From contig JARKIF010000007.1 of the NCBI GenBank assembly GCA_029378245.1, positions 1,116,001 to 1,180,000 on the forward strand: a DNA stretch of 64,000 nt. The letters are read 5' to 3'. Below the pieces are notes generated by a model that worked only from the letters and a program-made list of their open reading frames with translations, did not search any database and was not told the origin of the DNA. Of the stretch, positions 55,201-64,000 are shown piece after piece. The position numbers were made by a program, and so were the translations under genes. Source of the DNA: Roridomyces roridus. Taxonomy: Eukaryota > Basidiomycota > Agaricomycetes > Agaricales > Mycenaceae. Every line of letters begins with the position of its first letter. Positions within the stretch are counted from its first letter, which is position 1.

Positions 55201-56714
55201 ATGTCTGTTACCCGCATCCTCTTCCGCTCTTTCAAGCCTGTTCGCTACCTTGCCGCCATCCTCAGCGTGTCCTACGGCATCACCCAGCTGTTCTCCGAGC
55301 CCGCCCAGGTCCAGTTCGACACACCACCCGTGGTCGACCTCCCGGCGATCTTCCAGCTACCACCACCACCACCTCCTCCTCCTCCCACTCGCCCGACAGC
55401 CTCAGGCCCGCCTTCCAGAACCATCCTGGTTCAAGCTCCGACTCCCCAAAGCTCGTTGTTTATCAAAGATGCCAGTCTCCCAAGCTCGCTGCTTGCTACC
55501 ATCCTAGTTTGTGCATTGGTTATCCTGTCACTGGTGGTGTGCATCATTATCTGGACTCGGTCGCCCAAGCCTCCTCAAGTCGACGAATCTGCTCAATACG
55601 ACGACGCCGAAGAAAAGCACGAGATTCAGAAACCCCACACGGACGGTCTCGAAGTCGCTCCTCCTCAAGCCCTCAACGACGCCCCCATTATCAAACAGCC
55701 TATCGTAAGTCTCCCAATTCCAGTCACAACCAAAGTCGCTCATGCCCTGGTGGGAACCCGACCCTGCAATAGAACCGCCTGGCGTCAAGCCTCCTCCTAA
55801 GCCGGTACCTCGCCCAATCATTGTCGAAATCATTCGTGGTACCGTCTGCTTCATCGTCTCACTTCCCGTGATCATGGCCGGCGCTGCCCTGTTCTGCCTC
55901 CTTTACTTCATCGCGTCCGAGTCATCAATGCACCGCCGCCAAAACCCAACGTTCCGGACCCCCCACCAGCGACACGCAAACGAAAGCATGTTCTTCTCGG
56001 AGTCATGAGCGTCGTCAAAGGTGTATACTGTTTGTCTGCTCTGCACCCATCGCCGAGCCTCGGTTGGCGCTTTATGCCAATGCCGTAGTGCATCCACCTG
56101 CCCTTCCACTTCAACGAGACGGAAACCAACCGACATCCGAACTCCCCGGTGTTGCCATTGTCCTCAAAACTTTACTCCCATGCTCGGCACCCTTCGTCGA
56201 GTCGCTCTTGCCCCCGCCCGCTCCTCCGCCACCTCCACCACCAGCGCCGGTCGCTTCGTACCTTAGGCCAGCACCTCCGAGTCCCCCTGCGCCAGGTATT
56301 CTATCATCACCGACACCGACAGCACCAGACGCTCCCTAGCCCGTGACAGCACCTCCCCCTGCACCGGCCTTCCCTACGCGGCATGAAACGAGCATGAAAC
56401 TTTTGGGCATTCTAAGCAAGGCGACTACGAATCGACTAGAACGACCCGAGGACCTCGCTGGGCACGAGGAGTGCCTGCAACACATCCAACAGCGTGTCTC
56501 GCAGACTGTCGCTACGCGCGCTTCGAGACCAATCGTGGAACAGGACGCAGAGGAGAAGGACGTTGGACACGCAGATCGACTACGGCTACTCCAACACCGT
56601 ATCTGCCAGACGGTCGCTACGCGGGTGGCGAGAACGGACGAGAGAATTCGAAGAGAAAAGATAGAAGAGGTACAGCGTCGAATCCGGTGGTTTGGTGAGC
56701 TGAGGGAGAGATGA
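55201..56714 (+). pseudogene. Proline-rich multi-TM protein, copy C (interrupted)
   Basis: Homologous to copies A and B but strongly diverged. The N-terminal block LFRSFKPVRYLAAILSVSYG is followed by a Pro run, SGPPSRTILVQAPTPQ (compare TRTMLVQDSP in A), TM SLLATILVCALVILSLVVCI and IWTRSPKPP. A second TM (VCFIVSLPVIMAGAALFCLL) lies near 55850-55905. After it the likely frame appears to change near 55915-55920. In the Pro/Ala linker, copy A CCTCAGCCCGTGACAGCT reads CCCTAGCCCGTGACAGCA here: a CAG-to-TAG nonsense codon at 56337-56339. The conserved C-terminus (KLLGILSKATTNRLER, two QQRVSQTVATRA-like repeats, IEEVQRRIRW) follows in the same frame and ends at 56714. A good short intron for the 55708-55800 region could not be fixed. 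Probably a decaying gene. Confidence 0.65.
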
Positions 56715-57000
56715 ATATCGGGACTTTTGCTGTTGGGACGACGACGAGAGGCAGGGAGTTTGAAAGAGGAAGTGGTTCCACCTCTTTTTCACCTCCCAGT
56801 GTTATACTCGCGTGTACACCATGTGCGCCGACACTTTTAATCTTATTTCATTCATGTACTAGTAGATACAATGCGCACTTGGCTCTTTCTCTACAATCCA
56901 AGATACGAGACTTTGAGATCAAGTGGTCGGCCCGATATCGGAACGGGACCTTACCTGCCTCAGAACGATGCATCCAATGGCTTCAAGTTTGCTACTTATC

Positions 57001-57034
57001 CGCTTTCTCAACGGGTCCAAGCCTGACTCAATGA
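57001..57034 (+). promoter_or_regulatory. 34-bp element shared with 55075-55108
   Basis: 28 bp are identical between the two sites, extended to 34 bp with one mismatch. It starts 122 bp before the prenyl synthase ATG (57123), and the other copy starts 126 bp before the copy C ATG (55201), a similar position. Flanking CATCCAA and CTTCAAG words are also shared within ~40 bp upstream. Confidence 0.5.
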
Positions 57035-57122
57035 GCGCCAACTATCCTCGCTCCATGCAAGCCGCTATTTACGTCAAGAAACTCGCTTTACCACCGCCTT
57101 GTCGTTTGAAGACGCAAAAAAT

Positions 57123-58559
57123 ATGGCAAAGCTGTTGGCTTTCGCTGTAGTCTCAGCTCTCATCGCAGGTGCCTTTCGATTGAGCTCTCGCGACTCAGAC
57201 CGGTCTTTGATGACGTGATTCTAGCTCTCTTCTATGCTGTTGACTGGAGCGACAAGACCGGGGCTCCAGGCACTTTCTCTCCCGCAGATGCTGTCGTCAA
57301 ACGAGAAAAGTTTGAAGAAGTATTCGCCGTTGTACGGCAGGAACTAGTCGACGCGTTTGCATCGCAAGGCGTTCCAGAAGACGCGCGGATTTGGTACCAA
57401 CGGGTTCGTCCTTCTCTTACTCGCCTGAATTGCCATCCATGTTTGCTAGATTCTCGACTACAACGTCCCAGGTGGCAAGCTGAACCGCGGGATCTCGGTG
57501 GTCGACTCCGTGGAAATAATGCAAGGTCGTGCTCTCACGAAAGAAGAGTTTTTAAAAGCTGCTGTTCTTGGCTGGAGCGTCGAACTCGTACGTCTTCCCC
57601 GCTACATTTCTCTTCAAAACTCAAAGCAGGTTTTTTAGTTACAAGCTTACTTCCTGGTCCTGGACGACGTGATGGATAAATCGACAAAGCGACGCGGTCA
57701 GACATGCTACTATCTCCTCCCCGGGGTCGGTACAATTTCGATCAACGACGCCGGTCTGCTTGAATCGGCTGTATATCAACTCTTGAAGTTGCATTTTCGC
57801 CAGGAAAAGTACTACGTCGATCTTTTGGAGTTGTTTCACGAGGTGCGCCTCTCTGGACACGATCTTGAGCTCATTGAGTTGACGGACCTGCAGACGACAT
57901 ACCAAACAAGCACAGGGCAACTTCTGGATCTCATCAACGCTCCCGAGAATGTCGTGAACCTCTCCAGTATCTCACTTGAAAAGTATGTTGATGCCATGCC
58001 GGATCGCACAAATAATGACCGTCTCTGAAGGTTCCATCTTATCGCCAAATACAAAACGGCGCACTATTCATTTTACCTCCCCGTCGCGCTCGCCATGCTC
58101 ATGAGCCAAGTACCCCACGAATACACTTCCGCGGATGGCAAGTCGCTGAATTCCTTCCAACTCGCTCGGTCGATCCTCCTGCCCATTGGCGAATATTTTC
58201 AAGTCCAAGATGACTTTCTTGACTTTGCTGGTTCCCCAGAACAAATTGGCAAGATAGGCACGGACATTGTCGACAACAAGTGCTCGTGGTGTATCAACAC
58301 AGCGCTTGCCGCTGCTTCCCCAGAGCAACGGGCAATCCTGGACAACAATTACGGGCGACGCGATCCGGGGATGGAGGAGAACGTCAAAGCGGTCTTCGAG
58401 GCCGTGGGACTGCGGGACAAGTATCGTGTATACGAAGAGCGGGCTTACAGTCGAATCACGGCGATGATCGAGGACATTCCCGAGAACCCGGCTTTCCCAT
58501 CCTTGAAGAGAGAAGTGTTTACTCGATTCATAGATAAGATTTACAAGAGGCAGAAATGA
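57123..58559 (+). CDS. Farnesyl-diphosphate-synthase-type prenyltransferase with N-terminal signal anchor
   Basis: Condenses IPP with DMAPP/GPP in isoprenoid synthesis. A 46-nt first exon ([15 protein letters not shown]) and a 56-nt intron (57169-57224) precede [18 protein letters not shown], giving a hydrophobic signal-anchor absent from ordinary cytosolic FPP synthases. The rest is a full [57 protein letters not shown] (first Asp-rich motif, aromatic YF five and four residues before it as in C15 enzymes), [11 protein letters not shown] then [35 protein letters not shown], and [12 protein letters not shown] (second Asp-rich motif; DDFLD instead of the usual DDYLD). It ends in [10 protein letters not shown]. 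Several introns of ~50 nt. Convergent with a P450, 13 bp apart. Probably a secondary-metabolism or specialised paralogue rather than the essential ERG20. Confidence 0.85.
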
Positions 58560-58572
58560 ATACCGTTCATCC

Positions 58573-60751
58573 CTAACGCCTCACCAGTCTGATCGACATG
58601 TCCTTGAGCCCGAGCGTTATGCCTATCTTGGCATCCATACTAGCGCCCCAATCCTCTTTGGTCTCTCCTTTGCGGAGTATGGGTTCCACCCTCCAGTCGC
58701 GGAGCAGATGCGTTAGAAAGCAGGTTGCTTCCACCGTCGCGAAGCGCCGTCCTATGCAATTCCGGGCGCCAACACTGAACGCTGTGAACTTTTCTGAGTC
58801 CGGGGAAGACCGTACCACCGGGACGGCTTGTACATCTGAGGGTCTTCGAAATAGCGCGGATTGTATTCTGGGCATGATAAGCATTCATAAATGGCAAAGA
58901 CAAAAAGAGACGCACGGACGCCTATCATGTCTAGCATCACCTACAAGGACACGTGAGGGTTGGATAATTCAGAGCAGGCACCACTGACCTCTGTTCCCTT
59001 CGGGATTGGTATAGTCTTGCTGCCTTCCTCGCCGACGGGGTTAGGTATGGTCAAGACGGTATCCTCCACCGCCTCACGAGCAAGACCGTAGCCCGCGGCT
59101 GCAATGAAGGTGAATATTCTTGGAGCCAAAACATATTGAATACTCACGAAACATGCGTCCGGCTTCGTAAAAGACAGCGAGCACCTTGTCTAGCTTGGAA
59201 TAGTCGTCGTACTCCTGAGCAGGTATTCAGGTGGAGACAGATGTGAGATTATCTTCACATACGGGATCGCGCTTCAGGCCGACGACCGACATTATTTGCT
59301 CTACAACTTCGTTTTGAATCTCTTCGTGAATTGCTAGAAAACTGAGGGTTCCCGCGATAGTGTGAGATGTTGTTTCTGCGAGCAGAATTGATACCGAGAC
59401 AGATTTGGGAGAGATTGAAGGCACGTACCATGACCAGCGAACATGAACAAGAAGACATTCCCCACCAATTCTTGATCATCCAGTTGATACTTGCCAGACT
59501 CGGCCTGGTTCGCCTTGACGAGTATAGTGAAAGCGTCTGCGCGCATCTCACTACCAGATGCAACTTCAGCTTTGCGTTCCATCACCTGCTGCTGCATAAA
59601 CTCGGCGATCCGCTCTTTGGCGTGGTGATAGACGCGGACTCTGAGGAACGCAAATCAGACGGTGACCCTGAAATCCCGAGTCCTTACTTTGAAATCGGGA
59701 GGAAAGGCATAAGCCACGAGGGGATCAAATGAGGCAACATGTGGGAATCGGTCACGAGCTTGAGTGTTTCCTGCATCGTCATGCTTCCGTCTGCAGATTT
59801 CGGAGGATCCGCCCTGATTACACTGGCGTAAGTAAAAGTAACAGTGACAATAGGAAGGTGGACAGACCAAAAACACGGAATTCCGAATCCACATGAGCTG
59901 ATTATGAGGAAGGCGAGCTATAAGAAAATTAGGTAGGTTGGATCAGACGACAGGAGGAGAACCTTGAGAGTAAGTCGTTGGATGACTGGGATATCCACGA
60001 CTTTGCTGTCTTGCCATCCTTCGACTTCCAGCATTTCCCTGTACAACCGGGCTGTCTGTGTCCAGACCAACTTGTATCTGGACAAGCGGGGCGTCACGAA
60101 TAAATTCACAGCGCCGAATTTCCACATACAGATCGACGCCAAAGGCAGGTCCAATGATGCGCCTATGCTTTTGCCACGTCGGACCATTGGAAGCAGCCAG
60201 ATTCATACCCCATGCCCTGCATAGATGAAGCCAAGGGTCAGGTCAGCCGTTGGAGTGCTCACGAGAAAGGGCGACCAGAGGCTTCCGTCTTTTTGAAATT
60301 GGAGCGCTGACCGCCAGCCAAAATCTGACGTCCGATATCCATGTTGGAGGTCCATAATCCAGGGATACCTGATAGGACGGGAACGAGATTGACAGTTTCC
60401 ACACCGTCAGTGTACACTTTGGACGAATCGTCATTGTGCAAAAAGAAAGAATATTTACTCCACGCACACTGACGACGACGAATCCATTGCCAGTCGAAAC
60501 TTGTGGTCCATCTGGTGGTTGGAAAGAAGACGCCAGGCATGGCCCATGGCTGGAAAGCCGTGTATAATGTAGGGAAGAGATTGCCATTGTTGCCATTGAA
60601 GTCCTTGATCGTTTCTCAACAAGAAAGTTATACAGCCGTCCGCTAGGCTCACCTGGGACGCCTTCCGCAGGACAAGAATCCGACGAAACAGAAACCCTAA
60701 GAAAATCAGCGCCGCAAGTTGCATGCCGAGGGGAATGTTCAGCAGAGACAT
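58573..60751 (-). CDS. Cytochrome P450 monooxygenase (microsomal)
   Basis: Heme-thiolate monooxygenase anchored in the ER. Start at 60751: MSLLNIPLGMQLAALIFLGF is the N-terminal membrane anchor. Next come VSGVSGYPWIMDLQHGYRTS-like short exons, then GPTWQKHRRIIGPAF (C-helix WxxxR with W-Q-K-H-R). The I-helix AGHETTSHTIAGTLSFLA is assembled across an intron near 59370-59430. EAGR (ExxR, K-helix) lies near 59165. The heme loop FSVGARNCIGRRFA (FxxGxxxCxG) is near 58750. Around a dozen exons, ~530 aa. All P450 landmarks are present, so it should be functional. The family number cannot be assigned from sequence alone. Its position between a prenyl synthase and an SDR suggests oxidation of a terpenoid (inference). 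Confidence 0.88.
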
Positions 60752-61587
60752 GGTGAGTGGGCCTGAGAGTCGCCACCGTGTATTTGAGTGCGGGAAGGAG
60801 GGCCATCTTGAGATAAATCACACGTAGGTCCAAAGAAAGCTCGAAACATCTGTTCTGTATTTCTGGGACAGTATGACAGCTAAATGCAAAATCGTAGGCC
60901 ATCAGGAATCCGACAGCTGTGGAACTCGGGTGGTGCCGCCATGAGCTCCAACACTACTCAGAGCTGCACGGCACACCTGGCAAGCGGAAGCGGCTGGTGT
61001 GTGGGACTAGCGCTGGTTGTTGCCTAGCGCCGCCTTCTCGTTACCGCGGGCTGTTGCTTGGCGGCTCCTTTTGGCTGTCGTTGTGGCCCCGGACGGGATT
61101 GATAGTTTCGACACCGTCAGCTACAGCGGCGGGCTAGGCTCACCTGGAACGTCTTCCGTAGCGAAAAGAATCCGACGAACCTGAAACCCTGCATACCGAG
61201 AAGAGTCAATCCACTAGAGACATGGTGAGTCTGGTCGATTCGAGTCGGGAAGGATGGCCCATCTTGAAAGAAATCACCCGTAGGTCTAAAGAAAGCTCTG
61301 GGATCTCATATTTCTGGAACAGCATGAGGGTCGGGAACAAAGGGAGAAACGCCACACAGCCACTGATACCGATTATGCCACTTTGCTTGAACCAACGATC
61401 CGGCCCGGCGTGATCGTCGCTGGTTGCACGCAGGGCCGCGGTTTGTCGTTAACGTTGGCCTGCTGAGCGGTTTTCCAGGTTCTTTTGGTTATCGACACCC
61501 ACTCGTTCCCAGCCATCCCCTTATCGCGATCATCTGGCTGAACGTTTCAAACCGAGTGTCTTCCCTCCTCCTCTTCCATCGACAGCC
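60752..61587. other. Intergenic region between P450 and SDR, holding the P450 relic
   Basis: Apart from the relic at 61090-61330, the stretches 60900-61085 and 61335-61587 show no gene or repeat that I recognise. It includes the promoters of the P450 and the SDR. Confidence 0.5.
61090..61330 (-). pseudogene. Relic of a second P450 (5' part with internal deletion)
   Basis: Matches the 5' part of the P450 at 58573-60751. GATTGATAGTTTCGACACCG (61098-61117) corresponds to sequence near 60388-60407. After a ~220-bp deletion relative to the full gene, CTAGGCTCACCTGGAACGTC (61134 on) corresponds to 60643 on. The start codon context (GAGACATGGTGAGT on the plus strand, ATG at 61223) and ~100 bp of upstream sequence (CCGTAGGTCTAAAGAAAGCT) are kept. 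The remainder of the gene is missing. This is a decayed tandem duplicate. Confidence 0.75.
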
Positions 61588-62653
61588 ATGGCAGACTCCT
61601 CATACTCTCGGGAAAAGCTCAAAGAACGCGCGATCCCCTCAATGATTCTCTCCCATGCAGACAACCCACTCACCAAGCCCCTGCCTCGCCCCGACCTTCC
61701 ACCGTCCGAGATTGCTCGACTCCGTTTCACCGTCAAGGGAAATGCCATCGGTAAGTACATTGCCAGATTATTCGAAATCGGAGCCATCTGAGGCTCACCT
61801 TGTAATAATAATAGTTACTGGCGGTGCGGGAATGCTTGGTCTCGAAGCTGCCCGTGCTTTGTTGGAGCACGGAGCGTCCGGGATAGCTCTCTTCGACCTC
61901 GCCGCGTCTATCGATTCCGCGCACGCAGCGGAGACACTCGCTTTACTCCGCTCGACGTTCCCGAATGCCAACATCGTTACAAAAGTCGTCGACATCACGT
62001 CTGAAGAGGCTGTCGGGCGCGGGGTATCGGAGACTGTGGAGGAGCTCGGCAGCGTCGATATTCTGCTTTGTTTCGCTGGTGTTGTGGGCACTGTGCATGC
62101 TGAAGAGCTCCCAGTGCAGCAGTGGCGACGGATGCTGGACATTAACACGACAGGTAGCTGGATTTGTGCTCAAGCCGTTGGAAAGTGCGTCGAATTGCAT
62201 ATCTCCTGTCTTTCCTGAAAACTCTCTAGGCAAATGATCAAACAGAATACTGGCGGCAGTATCGTATTCACTGCCTCCATCTCTGCCCACTCAGTAAATT
62301 TTCCTCAGCCCCAGGTGGCTTATAACGCGTCCAAAGGTGCCCTCCTGCAGGTCAAGAGCTCTCTTGCGGCAGAATGGGCGCGTTACGGAATCAGAGTTAA
62401 TAGCATAAGTCCGGGATACATGGACACCGTGCTTAACGAGGGTGATGGGTTGGCGTTCGCGCGGGGTATGTGGAACGCCAGGACGCCTATCGGGCGTATG
62501 GGTGATCCCACCGAGTTAGCTGGCACTCTGATACTCTTGTGCAGCCCAGCCGGGAGGTACATCACTGGAGCGGATATTCTCGTCGATGGTAGGCTTACTT
62601 TCAACTCGTTGCTTTGTTCTGACATTTGCCTAGGCGGAATAACAGTCTTTTAA
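61588..62653 (+). CDS. Short-chain dehydrogenase/reductase (SDR)
   Basis: NAD(P)-dependent oxidoreductase, classical SDR fold. Exon 1 (MADSSYSREKLKERAIPSMI) is a leader before the Rossmann core, which begins across an intron: VTGGAGMLGLEAARALLEHG (TGxxxGxG-type, with Met at the sixth position). Further on: VDITSEEAVGRGVSETVEEL, LGSVDILLCFAGVVG (in place of NNAG), MLDINTTGSWICAQA, GGSIVFTASISAHSVNFPQP with the catalytic Ser, and YNASKG (YxxxK). RVNSISPGYMDT and GRMGDPTELAGTLILLCSPA follow. A last 50-nt intron gives VDGGITVF. Closest in pattern to D-arabinitol/L-sorbose-reductase-like SDRs. All catalytic residues are present. About 310 aa. Confidence 0.88.
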
Positions 62654-62740
62654 TGGGGTATTAATGTTCATACTACAAATGTGCAGATAATGTACAATGA
62701 GACGGTGATACAGTAACTTGAGAGAGAGTCCGTGTCGAGG

Positions 62741-63496
62741 CTATTCTGTTAATCGTTTTATCACGGTCATGAGACCTGGTACGCCTTTGACCTTGTCCAG
62801 CGCGACAGGGCGGTGAGGATCCGGACAGTCTGAGCGCATCGCCGACGCGGTATACGTTATCTGTCGACAGAATTATGGCAAGTAGTGCAAGTCAACAATA
62901 GACTTACCTCGACTTTGAACGTGCCATTTGGCCTGTTTTTCGGGCCGCAGATACTACTTTTCCATCTAGCGAGCATGGGGATGTCAGTCGACGCGAAAAG
63001 AAGTAGAAACGTACCGTTCATCAACGAGCACCGTTGCGCCCATCGCTTCCGCCTCATCCATCAACGCATTCCGCGTCGCTCGCAAAAGCTGGGCGACATT
63101 GACCCCGCCTTCGCATATATACGTGTCTGTCTGCCGTAGAGGCTCACGCGTGGGGCTCGTAGCAGCTTCCACGATCCCTGCATGTGTCTGTGGCTCTTCG
63201 CCCGAGCAAGAGTCGATATGCCATGGCTTGGCAGCCTGCTCTGAGCTTGCGCGTCGCATCTTGATGAAGATATTGGCTACGTTGGCGATTCCTAGTGGAG
63301 TCTGCCGCCTCGTTGGAGACGCGGGAGGAGTGGTAGCGACAGTGGCCATAGTTGGTGGTGACTCCTCTGCTGCGGTGGAATCTGCAGTATTATTTCGTTC
63401 ACCCGCGCTTGGCGTCCGAAACAGGACCCTTTTCCTCGGTGGGGACGCTGGAGGAGTCTTGGGAGAGTCGGGATTGCGAGGGCGGAATGGGTACAT
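62741..63496 (-). CDS. Conserved hypothetical protein (basidiomycete)
   Basis: Function unknown. Exon 1 (63496 down to ~63015) starts MYPFRPRNPDSPKTPPASPP and has a Ser/Pro-rich N-terminal half with a KRVLFRTP motif. Towards its end it reads GGVNVAQLLRATRNALMDEA and EAMGATVLVDER. Two more short exons follow: RWKSSICGPKNRPNGTFKVE, then YTASAMRSDCPDPHRPVALD and KVKGVPGLMTVIKRLTE, with the stop at 62741-62743. The last part (DPHRPVALDKxKGVPGLMTV) has the look of a conserved C-terminal box. No signal peptide or TM. About 210 aa. Confidence 0.65.
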
Positions 63497-63695
63497 GGTA
63501 GTAAAAGAAAAAGACTAAATACATACCCCACGAAACGTGTTCCCTTGGCAGGTCGGCGTTAAAGGCTAAGAACGTATTTGGCTCCGCGGAAGCAAAATCG
63601 GCCCCGTACCAATTCTCAAGCTTGCGGACATACCAGACTTGTGGTGAATTACATAGTGCCCTGTAAAATAGTTTGTATGAAGATTCCGTCTAGAT

Positions 63696-64000
63696 CTACG
63701 CCCGACACTGGACATCCACGCCGCCGACGAGCTTGATACCAGCACCCAGACACCACCCCAACTCTGTACCACCAATCTTCTTCCCAAACATCACCTCTCG
63801 TGTGCCGTCAAATTCATACCTTCCGGATAATTCAGCCAGCCGAAGGGGAACAAGAAAACCAATACTCACCCTGTCCTGAGAAGCCCGTACATGAACGTGA
63901 GATCCAGACACCACTCTGGCCGTCCTTCCAGCTCCTGCATTAACACCGGTTGCTTGCCCCATCGCTTCTGCCAAGCGTCCCGGCCATTACAAACGACCTT
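63696..64000 (-). CDS. GDA1: GDA1/CD39 family nucleoside diphosphatase, 3' end (partial)
   Basis: Golgi guanosine/uridine diphosphatase family that hydrolyses GDP after mannosylation, allowing nucleotide-sugar exchange. Only the last ~85 residues lie in the window, in two exons split by a 50-nt intron (63820-63869). The exon at the right edge reads QKRWGKQPVLMQELEGRPEW then CLDLTFMYGLLRTG. The last exon reads YEFDGTREVMFGKKIGGTEL and GWCLGAGIKLVGG, stop at 63696-63698. The motifs PEWCLDLTF and E-x-GWCLGA are the C-terminal signature of the fungal GDA1 group. The catalytic apyrase regions are outside the window. Confidence 0.82.

Noticed and set aside
1..64000. CRISPR arrays, rRNA, LTRs or intact transposons
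   Set aside because: No regularly spaced direct repeats, rRNA signatures, reverse transcriptase or transposase motifs were found on either strand.

Overview
The window is eukaryotic nuclear DNA from a filamentous basidiomycete, most likely an Agaricomycete. The evidence is gene-dense packing, many introns of about 46-56 nt with GT(A/G)NGT donors, CTAAC/CTAAAC-like branch sites and CAG/TAG acceptors, and families typical of mushroom-forming fungi (DUF6534 membrane proteins, HET proteins, DUF7330, SYMTAG-type F-box genes). Species cannot be fixed from this sequence. No tRNA, rRNA, CRISPR array or intact transposon was seen.

Left part (1-10 kb). A DUF6534 membrane protein (minus, running off the left edge) is divergent from a proline-rich/acidic multi-TM protein (copy A). 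About 2.2 kb of this divergent pair is duplicated at ~6986-9145. There the DUF6534 gene is cut to its first exons and the proline-rich gene (copy B) carries two single-base insertions. Between the copies is one long minus-strand gene that I read as a membrane-anchored HET protein. A U2 snRNA gene with its own TATA box follows copy B.

Middle (10-32 kb). Housekeeping genes dominate: the TFIIIC TPR subunit (TFC4-like), an RBM18-like RRM protein, SEC20, D-arabinono-1,4-lactone oxidase and a SWI3/RSC8-type SWIRM-SANT protein. Among them are a C-terminally short FMO, a PHD-chromo protein, a secreted GH127-type glycosidase whose first coding exon is just ATG, and two members of a local 2OG-Fe(II) oxygenase family. 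Copy A of that family is frameshifted. Copy B has lost every cofactor ligand and has expanded a 26-residue internal repeat.

32-50 kb. Signal-anchored membrane proteins, a mitochondrial PPR/TPR-type protein divergent from a Gin4/Hsl1-type kinase, a CSC1-type channel with an apparent frameshift near its C-terminus, a DUF7330 protein, a secreted protein resembling beta-pore-forming families, and a Tlg1/syntaxin-6-type SNARE.

50-64 kb. An F-box protein, then an intact third oxygenase (copy C) next to a decayed third proline-rich gene (copy C). After these comes a block with a signal-anchored farnesyl-diphosphate-synthase-type enzyme, a cytochrome P450 plus the relic of a second P450, and a short-chain dehydrogenase: a plausible small terpenoid cluster. 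A hypothetical gene and the 3' end of a GDA1/CD39 nucleoside diphosphatase close the window.

Two families (2OG oxygenases and proline-rich TM proteins) are each present three times, each with intact and degraded members, so this is a locally duplicating accessory region threaded through conserved genes.
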